A stretch of 7,502 nucleotides of DNA, taken from contig CALGCU010000120.1 of the NCBI GenBank assembly GCA_937886455.1, positions 1 through 7,502 on the forward strand, written 5' to 3'. Of this stretch, positions 1 through 6,798 are shown one piece after another. The notes beneath the pieces are model-generated. The model saw only the letters and a list, made by a program, of their open reading frames with translations. It did not search any database and had not been told where the DNA came from. The first letter of the stretch is position 1. The number at the start of each line of letters is the position of its first letter. The position numbers and the translations under genes are program-made. The stretch is from an uncultured Bacteroidales bacterium. Its GTDB lineage: Bacteria; Bacteroidota; Bacteroidia; Bacteroidales; Paludibacteraceae.

Positions 1-327
1 TATGAAAAAAGTCCTACTGAATGGAAATATGAAGGCGATAAACCCTGTTTAATCGACTTCTATGCTTCATGGTGTGGACCTTGCAAACGATTGGCACCGG
101 TATTGGAGGAATTGGCACAACAATATGAGGGCGAAATATATATCTACAAAATAAACACAGAAACAGAACGTGAATTAGCTGCTGCATTTGGAATTCGCAG
201 TATCCCCACCTTGCTGTTCTGTCCCATGAAGAGTCGCCCACAAATTGCACAGGGTGCACTACCCAAAGATGTACTGCAAAAGGTGATTGATGAAGTTCTT
301 TTAGGAAAAAAAGTGGTAGAAGAATAA
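1..327 (+). CDS. Thioredoxin-family protein, 5'-truncated by the window edge
   Basis: A thiol-disulfide oxidoreductase. Frame 1 is open from base 1 to the TAA at 325-327, giving the last 108 residues. The redox motif WCGPCK is at visible residues 24-29 (Cys25 and Cys28), preceded by the usual DFYAS strand. The cis-proline loop SIPT has its proline at visible residue 69. Two further cysteines (16 and 74) flank the fold. The true start lies upstream, so it cannot be seen whether the protein is cytoplasmic or carries a signal peptide; Bacteroidales have both kinds, including periplasmic TrxP-like proteins, which this sequence resembles in my memory of the family. A TTG at 91 falls after the active-site motif and cannot be the real start. 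The stop overlaps the rdgB start (TAATG), so the two genes are probably co-transcribed and translationally coupled. Confidence 0.95.
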   Translation, partial: YEKSPTEWKYEGDKPCLIDFYASWCGPCKRLAPVLEELAQQYEGEIYIYKINTETERELAAAFGIRSIPTLLFCPMKSRPQIAQGALPKDVLQKVIDEVLLGKKVVEE

Positions 328-932
328 TGAAAGTAATGAAAATAATTTTTGCCACACACAACCAACATAAATTGGACGAAGTGCGTGACATCATAGCACG
401 TGAATTGCCTGCTGATAGTGGTATTGAGATATGTGGATTACACGACATAGGATGTGATGAAGACATACCCGAAACGGGAAACACCTTAATGGAAAATGCT
501 CTTCAAAAAGCCCAATACGTCCATGAACACTACGGATGCACATGCTTTGCTGATGACACCGGATTGGAAATTGAGGTATTACATGGTCAACCCGGAGTGT
601 ATTCGGCACGGTATGCAGGAGAACCACAAAACCCTGCAAAAAACCGAGAAAAAGTCTTACGCCTAATGCAAGGAATGAAACAAAGAACGGCTTGTTTTCG
701 CACCGTTATAGCCTTTATTCATGACGGAAAAACCCACTATTTTGAGGGACGCATAGATGGGGAAATCACCACAGAAGAATTTGGCAAACAAGGTTTTGGA
801 TATGACCCTATATTCCAACCGAATGGGTATGAACAAACCTTTGCACAACTACAACCTGAAGTTAAAAACACGATTAGCCATAGAGCATTGGCCATGCAAC
901 AGTTTATAACATTCCTAAGGGGATTTCTATAA
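327..932 (+). CDS. rdgB: RdgB/HAM1 family non-canonical purine NTP pyrophosphatase (dITP/XTP)
   Basis: Cytosolic housecleaning enzyme that hydrolyses ITP, dITP and XTP to the monophosphate plus pyrophosphate, keeping deaminated purines out of DNA and RNA. The 201-residue length fits the family. Visible signatures are the N-terminal nucleotide-binding ATHNxxK at residues 9-15, the ADDTGLE motif at 75-81 with the metal-binding/catalytic aspartates, FGYDP at 157-161 and the C-terminal SHR at 184-186. The ATG at 327 overlaps the preceding stop by one base. A second in-frame ATG at 336 would give the more typical start MKIIFATHN, so the start is uncertain by three codons. No promoter is visible in front of it; expression from the thioredoxin transcript is the simplest reading. 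Confidence 0.96.
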   Translation: MKVMKIIFATHNQHKLDEVRDIIARELPADSGIEICGLHDIGCDEDIPETGNTLMENALQKAQYVHEHYGCTCFADDTGLEIEVLHGQPGVYSARYAGEPQNPAKNREKVLRLMQGMKQRTACFRTVIAFIHDGKTHYFEGRIDGEITTEEFGKQGFGYDPIFQPNGYEQTFAQLQPEVKNTISHRALAMQQFITFLRGFL

Positions 933-1077
933 ATTGCCTCGCAAGTGATTTATGAGTTTTAATAGAGAAGATTTTTGTTTTTCCGGAAAGAGCATAGCAA
1001 ACTATAGGATGGAAAGACGAAAAGACTTCGCTAAAAAAATATAAACAAAAGGTCAAACGCCAAATGATTGGGACGAA

Positions 1078-3411
1078 ATGAAACGAAATAACTTACTCTG
1101 CTTACTAATCACACTATTACTCTTACCAACTACGGGAAACATCTCCGCCAAGTTGGCAATGGGAGAATGGAGAACACATTTCTCTTATAATGACATCTAC
1201 AGAATCACACAGTCACCCAACAAAGTATATGCTGTGAGCAATGGCGCCTTGTTCTCTGTAACAAAGCAAGAGGGAGAAATTGAGTTTTACAGTAAACTCA
1301 CTGGACTGAGTGACGCCGCTGTTTCTCTGATACACTATTCTCCGCAACATCAATGCCTACTCATCATCTATGAAAATAGCAACATGGACATCATGTATGC
1401 TGACAAGATTGTTAATATGCCCGACTTGTATAACAAGCAAATGACTTCGGGCAAAAGAGTAAACGCAATTCATGTTGAAGGTGACAGAGCTTATTTGGCA
1501 TGTGACTTTGGTGTACTGATAGTAAATATAGCTAAAAATGAAATAGCTGAAACTTGTTATATTGGCGAAAACGCCTCCCCAATCAGAGTAATTGATTTGA
1601 CTGTATATCAAGACTCTATTTATGCGATAACCGACTCAACCCTGTACGTTGCCGACCTCAAAAATCCGAATATTGTAAATTATGAATTCTGGAGCCAAGA
1701 AAATAAACTGCCTACACAAGGAGTTTTAAATGAGGTGACGTGCTTCCGAGATGACTTGATATTAATGCAAAACAATCGTATCTACCGACGTGACTCCACA
1801 TTTAAGTGGCACCCGGTGGAAAATGCTTATCAATTTCATGCTATCTCTGTGTCTGAAGACAAACTGTTTGCTTTCACGCCGGATTATGTGTATGAATTAG
1901 ACCACAACTATCAAACAAAAATTTTGCCTTTAGGAAAAGTTTACGAGGTTATGCCTGACCCACAAACAGGGCTTTGGTGGATGAGTGGCGTGGACAGAGG
2001 GGTACTGGAATATAATCCCACTGACATGACCATGAACAGTTACAAACCAACTGGACCGGCTGTAAACATCCCCTATAGAATGACCTTCTCTCAAGGACGA
2101 TTGTTTGTTCTACAAGGAGGACGCTGGAAGTCACAATACAGCAGAGCCGGACACATAATGATTTATGAAGACGGTGAGTGGTTCAACATCTTAGATAAGG
2201 ACTTACCTATTGTGGCTGATCTATATTCCCCGATGGACTTTATGAGTGTGGCGGTTGACCCAACTGACAAACAGCATTTCTTTGTAACTTCTTATGGAAT
2301 GGGGCTGTATGAGTTTAAGGAAGATAAACTCTACAAACATCACACATTTGAAAATAGCGCCATACCCACCATATTCCCATCAGCCATACCAAGCGTGAAA
2401 TACAGATATATGCGCACAGATGGACTGGCGTATGATCCACAAGGCAATTTATGGGTAGTAAGTGCCGAAGTGCAAAATGGTCTCAACGTATTGGCTAAGA
2501 ACGGACAATGGTATGAATTGGGTTATAAAAATGTACTCAACCACACTACTCTGGGAGCAATCTTAATACCTAATACAAAAGAAACTAATCGCAAATGGAT
2601 TATGTCACATCGAGTTTCCTATGGCATCATCTTTTATGACGATAATTCAACTCCCTACGATAAAAGCGATGACAAAGCACACCTACAATCAAGTTTTGTA
2701 GATCAGGATGGCAACACCATCAATCCTACTGAATACTATTGCATGGCAGTGGATAATGATGGAATTGTATGGGTAGGAACAAACGAAGGTCCTTTGGTAT
2801 TCCCTAATCCGGGAAAAACATTTGGTACCAATCAATGTACACGTATCAAAATACCAAGAAATGATGGAACGAATGCTGCCGACTTTTTACTGACCAATGA
2901 ACAAATCAATGCCATCATGATTGATGGGGCAAATAGAAAATGGATTGGAACTGTTGCTTCTGGACTCTACCTAATGTCACCGGATGGAAAAACTACCTTA
3001 GCACATTTCACAACACAAAATAGTCCGCTGTTGTCTAATCAAATCCTCTCACTCGCAATGAATCCGGCTACAGGGGAAGTGTTTGTAGGAACTGGAGCGG
3101 GACTTATGTCCTACCAAAGCGATGCGGCAGACGGAGAAAATAACCTACTGAACATAACGGCTTACCCTAACCCGGTACGTCAGGACTTTCAGGGGGTTAT
3201 CACCATCAAAGGACTGATGGAAAACACCATCGTCAAAATCACAGACCTTGCGGGAAATGTACTGTGTGACACACGCTCCAATGGAGGACTGGCCACATGG
3301 GATGGGTGTGACAAATGGGGAAGACGGATCAATACAGGGGTGTATTTTGCCATATGCTTATCTGAAGACGGAACCGAAAAAGGAAGAACCAAGATATTAA
3401 TTATTCAATAA
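1078..3411 (+). CDS. porZ: PorZ-like type IX secretion system beta-propeller protein with C-terminal sorting domain
   Basis: 777 residues, about the length of Porphyromonas gingivalis PorZ. A hydrophobic signal peptide spans residues 1-24 (likely cleavage after ISA). Two propellers follow; blade motifs with the D-G-x-W-V-G-T...GL pattern are clear in the second half, near residues 451, 567, 622 and 659. From about residue 690 there is a T9SS-type C-terminal domain: a YPNPV entry motif, a DLAGNV turn, an NTGVYF strand and the terminal KILIIQ. In P. gingivalis, PorZ sits on the cell surface in the PorU-PorV-PorQ-PorZ attachment complex and presents anionic LPS to the PorU sortase. The family call rests on architecture, length and CTD; the A-LPS role is transferred from P. 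gingivalis. The upstream gap is 145 bp, with no convincing promoter seen. A different two-propeller CTD protein is the main alternative. Confidence 0.86.
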   Translation: MKRNNLLCLLITLLLLPTTGNISAKLAMGEWRTHFSYNDIYRITQSPNKVYAVSNGALFSVTKQEGEIEFYSKLTGLSDAAVSLIHYSPQHQCLLIIYENSNMDIMYADKIVNMPDLYNKQMTSGKRVNAIHVEGDRAYLACDFGVLIVNIAKNEIAETCYIGENASPIRVIDLTVYQDSIYAITDSTLYVADLKNPNIVNYEFWSQENKLPTQGVLNEVTCFRDDLILMQNNRIYRRDSTFKWHPVENAYQFHAISVSEDKLFAFTPDYVYELDHNYQTKILPLGKVYEVMPDPQTGLWWMSGVDRGVLEYNPTDMTMNSYKPTGPAVNIPYRMTFSQGRLFVLQGGRWKSQYSRAGHIMIYEDGEWFNILDKDLPIVADLYSPMDFMSVAVDPTDKQHFFVTSYGMGLYEFKEDKLYKHHTFENSAIPTIFPSAIPSVKYRYMRTDGLAYDPQGNLWVVSAEVQNGLNVLAKNGQWYELGYKNVLNHTTLGAILIPNTKETNRKWIMSHRVSYGIIFYDDNSTPYDKSDDKAHLQSSFVDQDGNTINPTEYYCMAVDNDGIVWVGTNEGPLVFPNPGKTFGTNQCTRIKIPRNDGTNAADFLLTNEQINAIMIDGANRKWIGTVASGLYLMSPDGKTTLAHFTTQNSPLLSNQILSLAMNPATGEVFVGTGAGLMSYQSDAADGENNLLNITAYPNPVRQDFQGVITIKGLMENTIVKITDLAGNVLCDTRSNGGLATWDGCDKWGRRINTGVYFAICLSEDGTEKGRTKILIIQ

Positions 3412-3466
3412 AAACACCTATCAAGTATAGATTTCAAGGCATAAAAAACATTCTAACTTCAACTCA

Positions 3467-3498
3467 TTTGCACAAATCAAAGAAAAACAGTACCTTTG
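3467..3498 (+). promoter_or_regulatory. Bacteroidota-type promoter for the rplY-pth-RNase H operon
   Basis: TTTG at 3467-3470 (-33 element) and TACCTTTG at 3491-3498 (-7 element) are separated by 20 bp, matching the Bacteroidota sigma-ABfr consensus TTTG-N19-21-TAnnTTTG exactly. Transcription should begin a few bases past 3498, giving a leader of about 95 nt before the rplY ATG. The strength of the match suits a ribosomal protein gene. The -33 element is followed by CACAAATCA, which recurs at the same spacing in the promoter at 6344-6374. Confidence 0.85.
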
Positions 3499-3500
3499 CA

Positions 3501-3521
3501 CGCTTTTTATTACAAAAAGTG
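3501..3521 (+). other. Hairpin at the expected 5' end of the rplY transcript
   Basis: Arms CGCTTTTT (3501-3508) and AAAAAGTG (3514-3521) pair over 8 positions, one of them a G-U pair, around the loop ATTAC. It begins only two bases past the -7 element, so it would form the very start of the mRNA, or lose its outer pairs if transcription starts slightly later. It could stabilise the 5' end. It is not followed by a T-run and does not look like a terminator. Role unproven. Confidence 0.4.
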
Positions 3522-3597
3522 TGATGGGAAATAGGGCTACTAATCACTTAAAAAAGAAATGCCCGAATTTTGAGTAACACAAACTAATTAAAGTAAA

Positions 3598-4173
3598 ATG
3601 AAAACATTTGATTTGACCGGTACTGCACGTGCTGACTTCGGCAAAAAAGCAGCGAAAAGCATTCGCGCTGAAAAGAAAGTTCCTTGCGTTTTATACGGAG
3701 GTGAAAACAACGTTAACTTCGTTGTAGAAACTTCTGACTTGCGTAAATTAATCTACACTCCGGAAGTGTACTTGGTGAACTTGACAATTGACGGAAAAAC
3801 AGTAAAAGCAATTGTAAAAGAAATGCAATTCCACCCACTTACTGAAGACGTTTTACACATGGACTTCTTGGAAGTACTCGAAAACAAACCAGTTGCTGTA
3901 GAAATACCGGTACAATTAACCGGATTGGCAGAAGGTGTGAAAGCCGGTGGTAAATTAAGCCTTGAAATGCGTAAACTTCGCGTAAAAGGTATGTACAATG
4001 AAATTCCTGAACGCATTGTTATTGATGTAACTAATGTAGCATTGGGTAAGAAAATCCAAGTTGCTGACGTTGCAGTAGATAATCTACAAATATTGAACGC
4101 TAAGAATGCTGTAGTAGCCCAAGTTAAATTAACACGTGCTGCTCGTGGTGCTCAAGCTGCTGCACAACAATAG
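3598..4173 (+). CDS. rplY: 50S ribosomal protein bL25, long Ctc/TL5 form
   Basis: 5S rRNA-binding protein of the large ribosomal subunit, in the two-domain Ctc form linked in other bacteria to general stress. At 191 residues it has the N-terminal 5S-binding L25 barrel (about 1-92: the PCVLYGGE turn near 29-36, and the conserved QFHPLTEDVLHMDFLEV block near 77-93). The C-terminal Ctc domain opens with VEIPVQLTGLAEGVKAGGKL near residues 100-119. A short Ala/Gln-rich tail (AARGAQAAAQQ) ends the protein. It starts at the ATG 3598, about 95 nt past the predicted transcription start, and ends with tandem stops TAG TAA. Only 6 bp separate it from pth, so it heads that operon. It uses frequent, repetitive codons, as expected for an abundant protein. 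Confidence 0.97.
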   Translation: MKTFDLTGTARADFGKKAAKSIRAEKKVPCVLYGGENNVNFVVETSDLRKLIYTPEVYLVNLTIDGKTVKAIVKEMQFHPLTEDVLHMDFLEVLENKPVAVEIPVQLTGLAEGVKAGGKLSLEMRKLRVKGMYNEIPERIVIDVTNVALGKKIQVADVAVDNLQILNAKNAVVAQVKLTRAARGAQAAAQQ

Positions 4174-4179
4174 TAAGTA

Positions 4180-4743
4180 ATGAAACATCTTATCGTTGGT
4201 TTGGGTAATATAGGTGCTGAATACGCCAATACCCGCCATAATATAGGATTTAAGATATTGGATGCTTTTGCTGAAGCGTCCAATATCTTTTTTAGTGAAG
4301 ATAGATATGGAAGTGTTGCGGAATGCAGAGTAAAAAACCAACAACTCATCCTCCTTAAACCTTCCACCTATATGAACCTGAGCGGACACGCGGTACGCTA
4401 CTGGATGCAAAAAGAAAAAATAGATGTACAAAACCTATTGGTCTTAGTAGATGATTTATCACTCCCTTTTGGAACATTAAGACTCAGAGCACGTGGTTCG
4501 GCTGGAGGACACAATGGACTTAAAAACATTCAAGACCTACTCAACACTGAATCTTATGCACGATTACGATTCGGGATTGGAAGTGACTTTTCAAGAGGTG
4601 CACAAGTGGATTATGTTCTTGGGGAATGGACGGCAGAAGAAACAAAACTATTGGCGGAACGCCTGGATATATCTTCTGATATCATCAAAAGTTTCTGTCT
4701 GCAGGGAGTTGAGCGAACCATGAATGCCTATAATAAAAAATAA
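4180..4743 (+). CDS. pth: Peptidyl-tRNA hydrolase (Pth, bacterial type)
   Basis: Cleaves the ester bond of peptidyl-tRNA released from stalled ribosomes, recycling tRNA; essential in most bacteria. The 187 residues carry all family hallmarks: GLGN at 7-10 (Asn10), TRHNIG at 18-23 with the catalytic His20 at the same number as in E. coli, KPSTYMNLSG at 60-69 (Asn66), DD at 91-92 (Asp91 matches the E. coli catalytic Asp93), GGHNGL at 109-114 (Asn112) and the RFGIG strand. It starts six bases after the rplY stop and ends 12 bp before the RNase H gene. bL25 followed by pth is a conserved pairing in Bacteroidales and places both in translation quality control. Confidence 0.98.
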   Translation: MKHLIVGLGNIGAEYANTRHNIGFKILDAFAEASNIFFSEDRYGSVAECRVKNQQLILLKPSTYMNLSGHAVRYWMQKEKIDVQNLLVLVDDLSLPFGTLRLRARGSAGGHNGLKNIQDLLNTESYARLRFGIGSDFSRGAQVDYVLGEWTAEETKLLAERLDISSDIIKSFCLQGVERTMNAYNKK

Positions 4744-4755
4744 CCGTCTGAGTAT

Positions 4756-5400
4756 ATGGCTAAGAAAAAGTTCTACGTAGTGTGGGATGGAGTCAAGCCT
4801 GGTATTTACACCGACTGGAAAACATGTGAAGCACAGATAAAAGGTTATCCGGCTGCTAAGTACAAATCTTTTGACACGGAAGCGGAAGCACGAGAAGCCT
4901 TTTCTTCTAACTGCTGGAACTACATTGGAAAAAATGCCACTGTAACGCCTAAAAAAACAAGCAGATGGCAAGACCTTCCACATGATAAACAACCCATACT
5001 ACCAAGCCTTTCAGTGGATGCTGCTTGTAGTGGCAATCCAGGAAAAATGGAATACAGAGGTGTTGACACTGCAACTGCAAAGGAAATATTCCGTGTAGGA
5101 CCTTATGAAGGAGGAACAAACAACATTGGAGAGTTCCTCGCCTTAGTACATGGACTGGCACTTTTGGATAAAATCGGTAAACAAGACCTTACTATTTATT
5201 CGGATAGCCGTACGGCAATTGCATGGGTCAAAAAAAAACATGCCGCTACTAAATTGACGCCTAACCAAGAAAATGGAATAATTTTTGATTTGATTAGACG
5301 TGCTGAGAACTGGCTCTTGACACACAACTATCGAAACCCAATATACAAATGGGATACAGACAATTGGGGGGAAGTTCCGGCTGACTTTGGACGTAAATAA
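4756..5400 (+). CDS. rnhA: Ribonuclease H with N-terminal viroplasmin domain
   Basis: Degrades the RNA strand of RNA-DNA hybrids such as R-loops and primers. Residues about 4-50 form a caulimovirus viroplasmin/RNase H N-terminal domain (KFYVVWDGVKPGIYTDW..., then KSFDTEAEAREAF), the hybrid-binding module also found in eukaryotic RNase H1. The catalytic RNase H fold follows from about residue 85, with Asp88 (SVDAACSGNPG), Glu126 (NNIGEFLAL), Asp150 (YSDSRTA) and Asp210 (PADFGRK). Their spacing (38, 24, 60) is close to the E. coli DEDD set (38, 22, 64), so the enzyme should be active. Length 214 is normal for the Bacteroidota form. It starts 12 bp after pth and is most likely transcribed from the rplY promoter. 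Confidence 0.95.
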   Translation: MAKKKFYVVWDGVKPGIYTDWKTCEAQIKGYPAAKYKSFDTEAEAREAFSSNCWNYIGKNATVTPKKTSRWQDLPHDKQPILPSLSVDAACSGNPGKMEYRGVDTATAKEIFRVGPYEGGTNNIGEFLALVHGLALLDKIGKQDLTIYSDSRTAIAWVKKKHAATKLTPNQENGIIFDLIRRAENWLLTHNYRNPIYKWDTDNWGEVPADFGRK

Positions 5401-5443
5401 CATGAAATCTAAATAGAATACTCAACACGATTCACACTATACT

Positions 5444-6268
5444 ATGAAGTTTTTCTACTATTTGTTTTTGATAGCCTTTCTGTCTGTGTCATGTCATTCG
5501 GAAACTGACAAGCAAAAAGCACAGCGATACCTGAATCAAGCGCGTTGTTCTGTGGCAGAGGCACACTATAATCAAGCCAAAATACTGTTGGATAGCATTC
5601 ATGAATGTTACCCCCGTGAAGTGGCTGTACGTAGAATGGCTAAACAATTGGCTGACACCATATCCGTGATAGAAAACGAACGTACCGTTTTCTATTGTGA
5701 TAGCCTGATGCCTATCAAAAATGAAGAAATAATGACTGCATTGAAAAACTTCCGCCGAGAGGAAGATACTGCATATATGGACGAAGCACGTTATGTACAC
5801 CGTCTCTTGCGTACAGAAAACAATGCACTGCGCTGCTACTTGCAAGTGAAAGTGGGAGAGAAAGGCACTATCTTCCTGAAGAGTATGTATTGTGGTAAAT
5901 CCATTGAACATAGGTCGGTAGAGCTACACAGTAAAGGACTATCTGTAACTGTGACAGGGGATAATCTACACACATTTAATTTAGACAACACCCATTGTGA
6001 GACACTCATGTTCACACAAGAAGAGGCATTGTCTTTACTTCATTTTATTGAGGAATATGCACAAGAACGAATTGAAGTGGTGTTGGTAGGAACCGGCTCC
6101 TCTTATCCCTATTTTTTAATGGAGAGTGAACGAAAAGCCATAGCCGAGAGTTATGCCTTAAGTGTTTTATTGAGTGACTACGAACGCCTAATGCAAGAAC
6201 GTCGTCGGGCAGACATCAGAAGAAGTCAATCTGCCAAACGCCTTTCATTGGTGTCTGCTCAACAATAA
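5444..6268 (+). CDS. Lipoprotein of unknown function with helical repeat-like N-terminus
   Basis: I do not recognise a named family. The 274-residue product opens with a short signal peptide and a lipobox (LSVSC, Cys17), so it should be a lipid-anchored envelope protein. Residues about 22-75 are amphipathic helix pairs with a TPR-like look (AQRYLNQARCSVAEAHYNQAKILLDS is split over two helices, then the YPRE turn). The middle (about 130-190) alternates short strands (YLQVKV, GTIFLKSMY, GLSVTVTG). The C-terminus is again helical and ends in an arginine-rich stretch, RRRADIRRS, at 253-261. Cysteines are scattered, with no metal motif. It follows the RNase H gene by 43 bp with no promoter seen, so it may be the tail of the rplY operon, though its function need not be related. 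Codon use resembles its neighbours. Confidence 0.85.
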   Translation: MKFFYYLFLIAFLSVSCHSETDKQKAQRYLNQARCSVAEAHYNQAKILLDSIHECYPREVAVRRMAKQLADTISVIENERTVFYCDSLMPIKNEEIMTALKNFRREEDTAYMDEARYVHRLLRTENNALRCYLQVKVGEKGTIFLKSMYCGKSIEHRSVELHSKGLSVTVTGDNLHTFNLDNTHCETLMFTQEEALSLLHFIEEYAQERIEVVLVGTGSSYPYFLMESERKAIAESYALSVLLSDYERLMQERRRADIRRSQSAKRLSLVSAQQ

Positions 6269-6343
6269 GACATAGCATATTTAAAGAAGTTGCGTAGCAG
6301 TTTTGAAGTACATCCTCATTAGTGGGTATTTTTACTGTTAGTG

Positions 6344-6374
6344 TTTCACAAATCACGCACATTTCTTACTTTTG
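6344..6374 (+). promoter_or_regulatory. Bacteroidota-type promoter in front of the His-rich protein gene
   Basis: TACTTTTG at 6367-6374 matches the -7 consensus TAnnTTTG. A TTTC at 6344-6347 sits 19 bp upstream as an imperfect -33 element. CACAAATCA (6347-6355) and the TTTGCAC around the -7 element are shared at identical spacing with the rplY promoter. Transcription is expected at about 6379-6382, which rules out the upstream GTG at 6341 as a start codon and bears on the choice between the ATGs at 6383 and 6407. Confidence 0.7.
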
Positions 6375-6406
6375 CACACGAAATGAAATTAAACACCTCA
6401 TCATAT

Positions 6407-6724
6407 ATGCGTTTGTATTGTTTGCTTCCTTTAGTAGCATTCTTATGGTACTATGGAAACATCACATGCTTCACTCACACACATGAAGTGGATGGTAAGG
6501 TGGTGGCACACTCGCATGCCGGGTGTCATCATCACCAACACGACGGGGTGGAATTTCAACAAATACATGACCTTAGTCATGTTTCTTTTCTACAAACCAA
6601 CAACTTCACATGGAGTATATCCACACTTAATGTTTGCTTACTCCAAAGCAAGGTAGAGAATATCACTCCTCTTGTGGCATCAGTGTGCCACTTCTTATTA
6701 CGTGCCCCTCCTATGTTGGGGTAA
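6407..6724 (+). CDS. Small histidine-rich secreted or membrane-anchored protein, candidate metal binder
   Basis: A 105-residue protein with one hydrophobic N-terminal segment (about 3-20: LYCLLPLVAFLWYYG) acting as signal peptide or anchor. Next is a histidine cluster: THTH at 23-26, HSH at 35-37, CHHHQH at 40-45, then His54 and His58. That is ten histidines and one cysteine within 35 residues, likely facing the periplasm. The C-terminal half (about 60-105) has no recognised motif. Small proteins with HTH...HSH patterns are common next to TonB receptors in Bacteroidales, which suggests metal binding or delivery; this is inference. Start: the promoter's -7 element ends at 6374, so the in-frame GTG at 6341 is excluded. 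The ATG at 6383 would give a leaderless mRNA and 113 residues; the ATG at 6407 leaves about 25 nt of leader and is preferred, though not certain. Confidence 0.75.
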   Translation: MRLYCLLPLVAFLWYYGNITCFTHTHEVDGKVVAHSHAGCHHHQHDGVEFQQIHDLSHVSFLQTNNFTWSISTLNVCLLQSKVENITPLVASVCHFLLRAPPMLG

Positions 6725-6744
6725 GCACACCCTCTTGTTTTTTT
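6718..6744 (+). terminator. Weak intrinsic terminator candidate at the end of the His-rich gene
   Basis: GGGT (6719-6722) pairs with ACCC (6729-6732) around a six-base loop, extended by one G-T pair (6718/6733). Five bases further on is a run of seven T (6738-6744). The stem overlaps the stop codon of the His-rich gene. It is short for a terminator, so it may only partly uncouple the downstream receptor gene. Confidence 0.35.
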
Positions 6745-6798
6745 ATAATACGTATTTATCCATACACTTGCTCCGAGTAGCATGTAGTTGTGTGGTAC

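Noticed and set aside
91..327. Thioredoxin start at TTG 91
   Set aside because: It would remove the WCGPCK active site; the same frame is open to base 1, so the gene simply enters from the left.
14..484. 156-codon minus-strand ORF across thioredoxin and rdgB
   Set aside because: Antisense to two well-supported genes and showing no protein family features; the other minus-strand ORFs were dismissed for the same reason.
970..977. GATTTTTG as a -7 element for porZ
   Set aside because: The first base deviates from TAnnTTTG and no TTTG lies 19-21 bp upstream; too weak to call.
1015..1032. Hairpin CGAA-AAGAC-TTCG before porZ
   Set aside because: Only four contiguous pairs plus a mismatch, and the following run is A rather than T; no terminator or known RNA element.
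4493..4723. Second + strand ORF of 76 codons inside pth
   Set aside because: It is an out-of-frame shadow of pth, whose catalytic motifs are all intact in the other frame.
6341..6382. GTG 6341 as start of the His-rich protein
   Set aside because: It lies at or before the -33 element, upstream of the predicted transcription start; the added residues look like translated promoter.
6453..6656. Alternative + strand ORF inside the His-rich gene
   Set aside because: Out-of-frame overlap without signal peptide or recognisable motif; the main frame has the promoter and the His cluster.
6763..6770. TACACTTG as a promoter for the TonB receptor
   Set aside because: One mismatch in the -7 element and the nearest CTTG is 25 bp upstream, outside the usual spacing.
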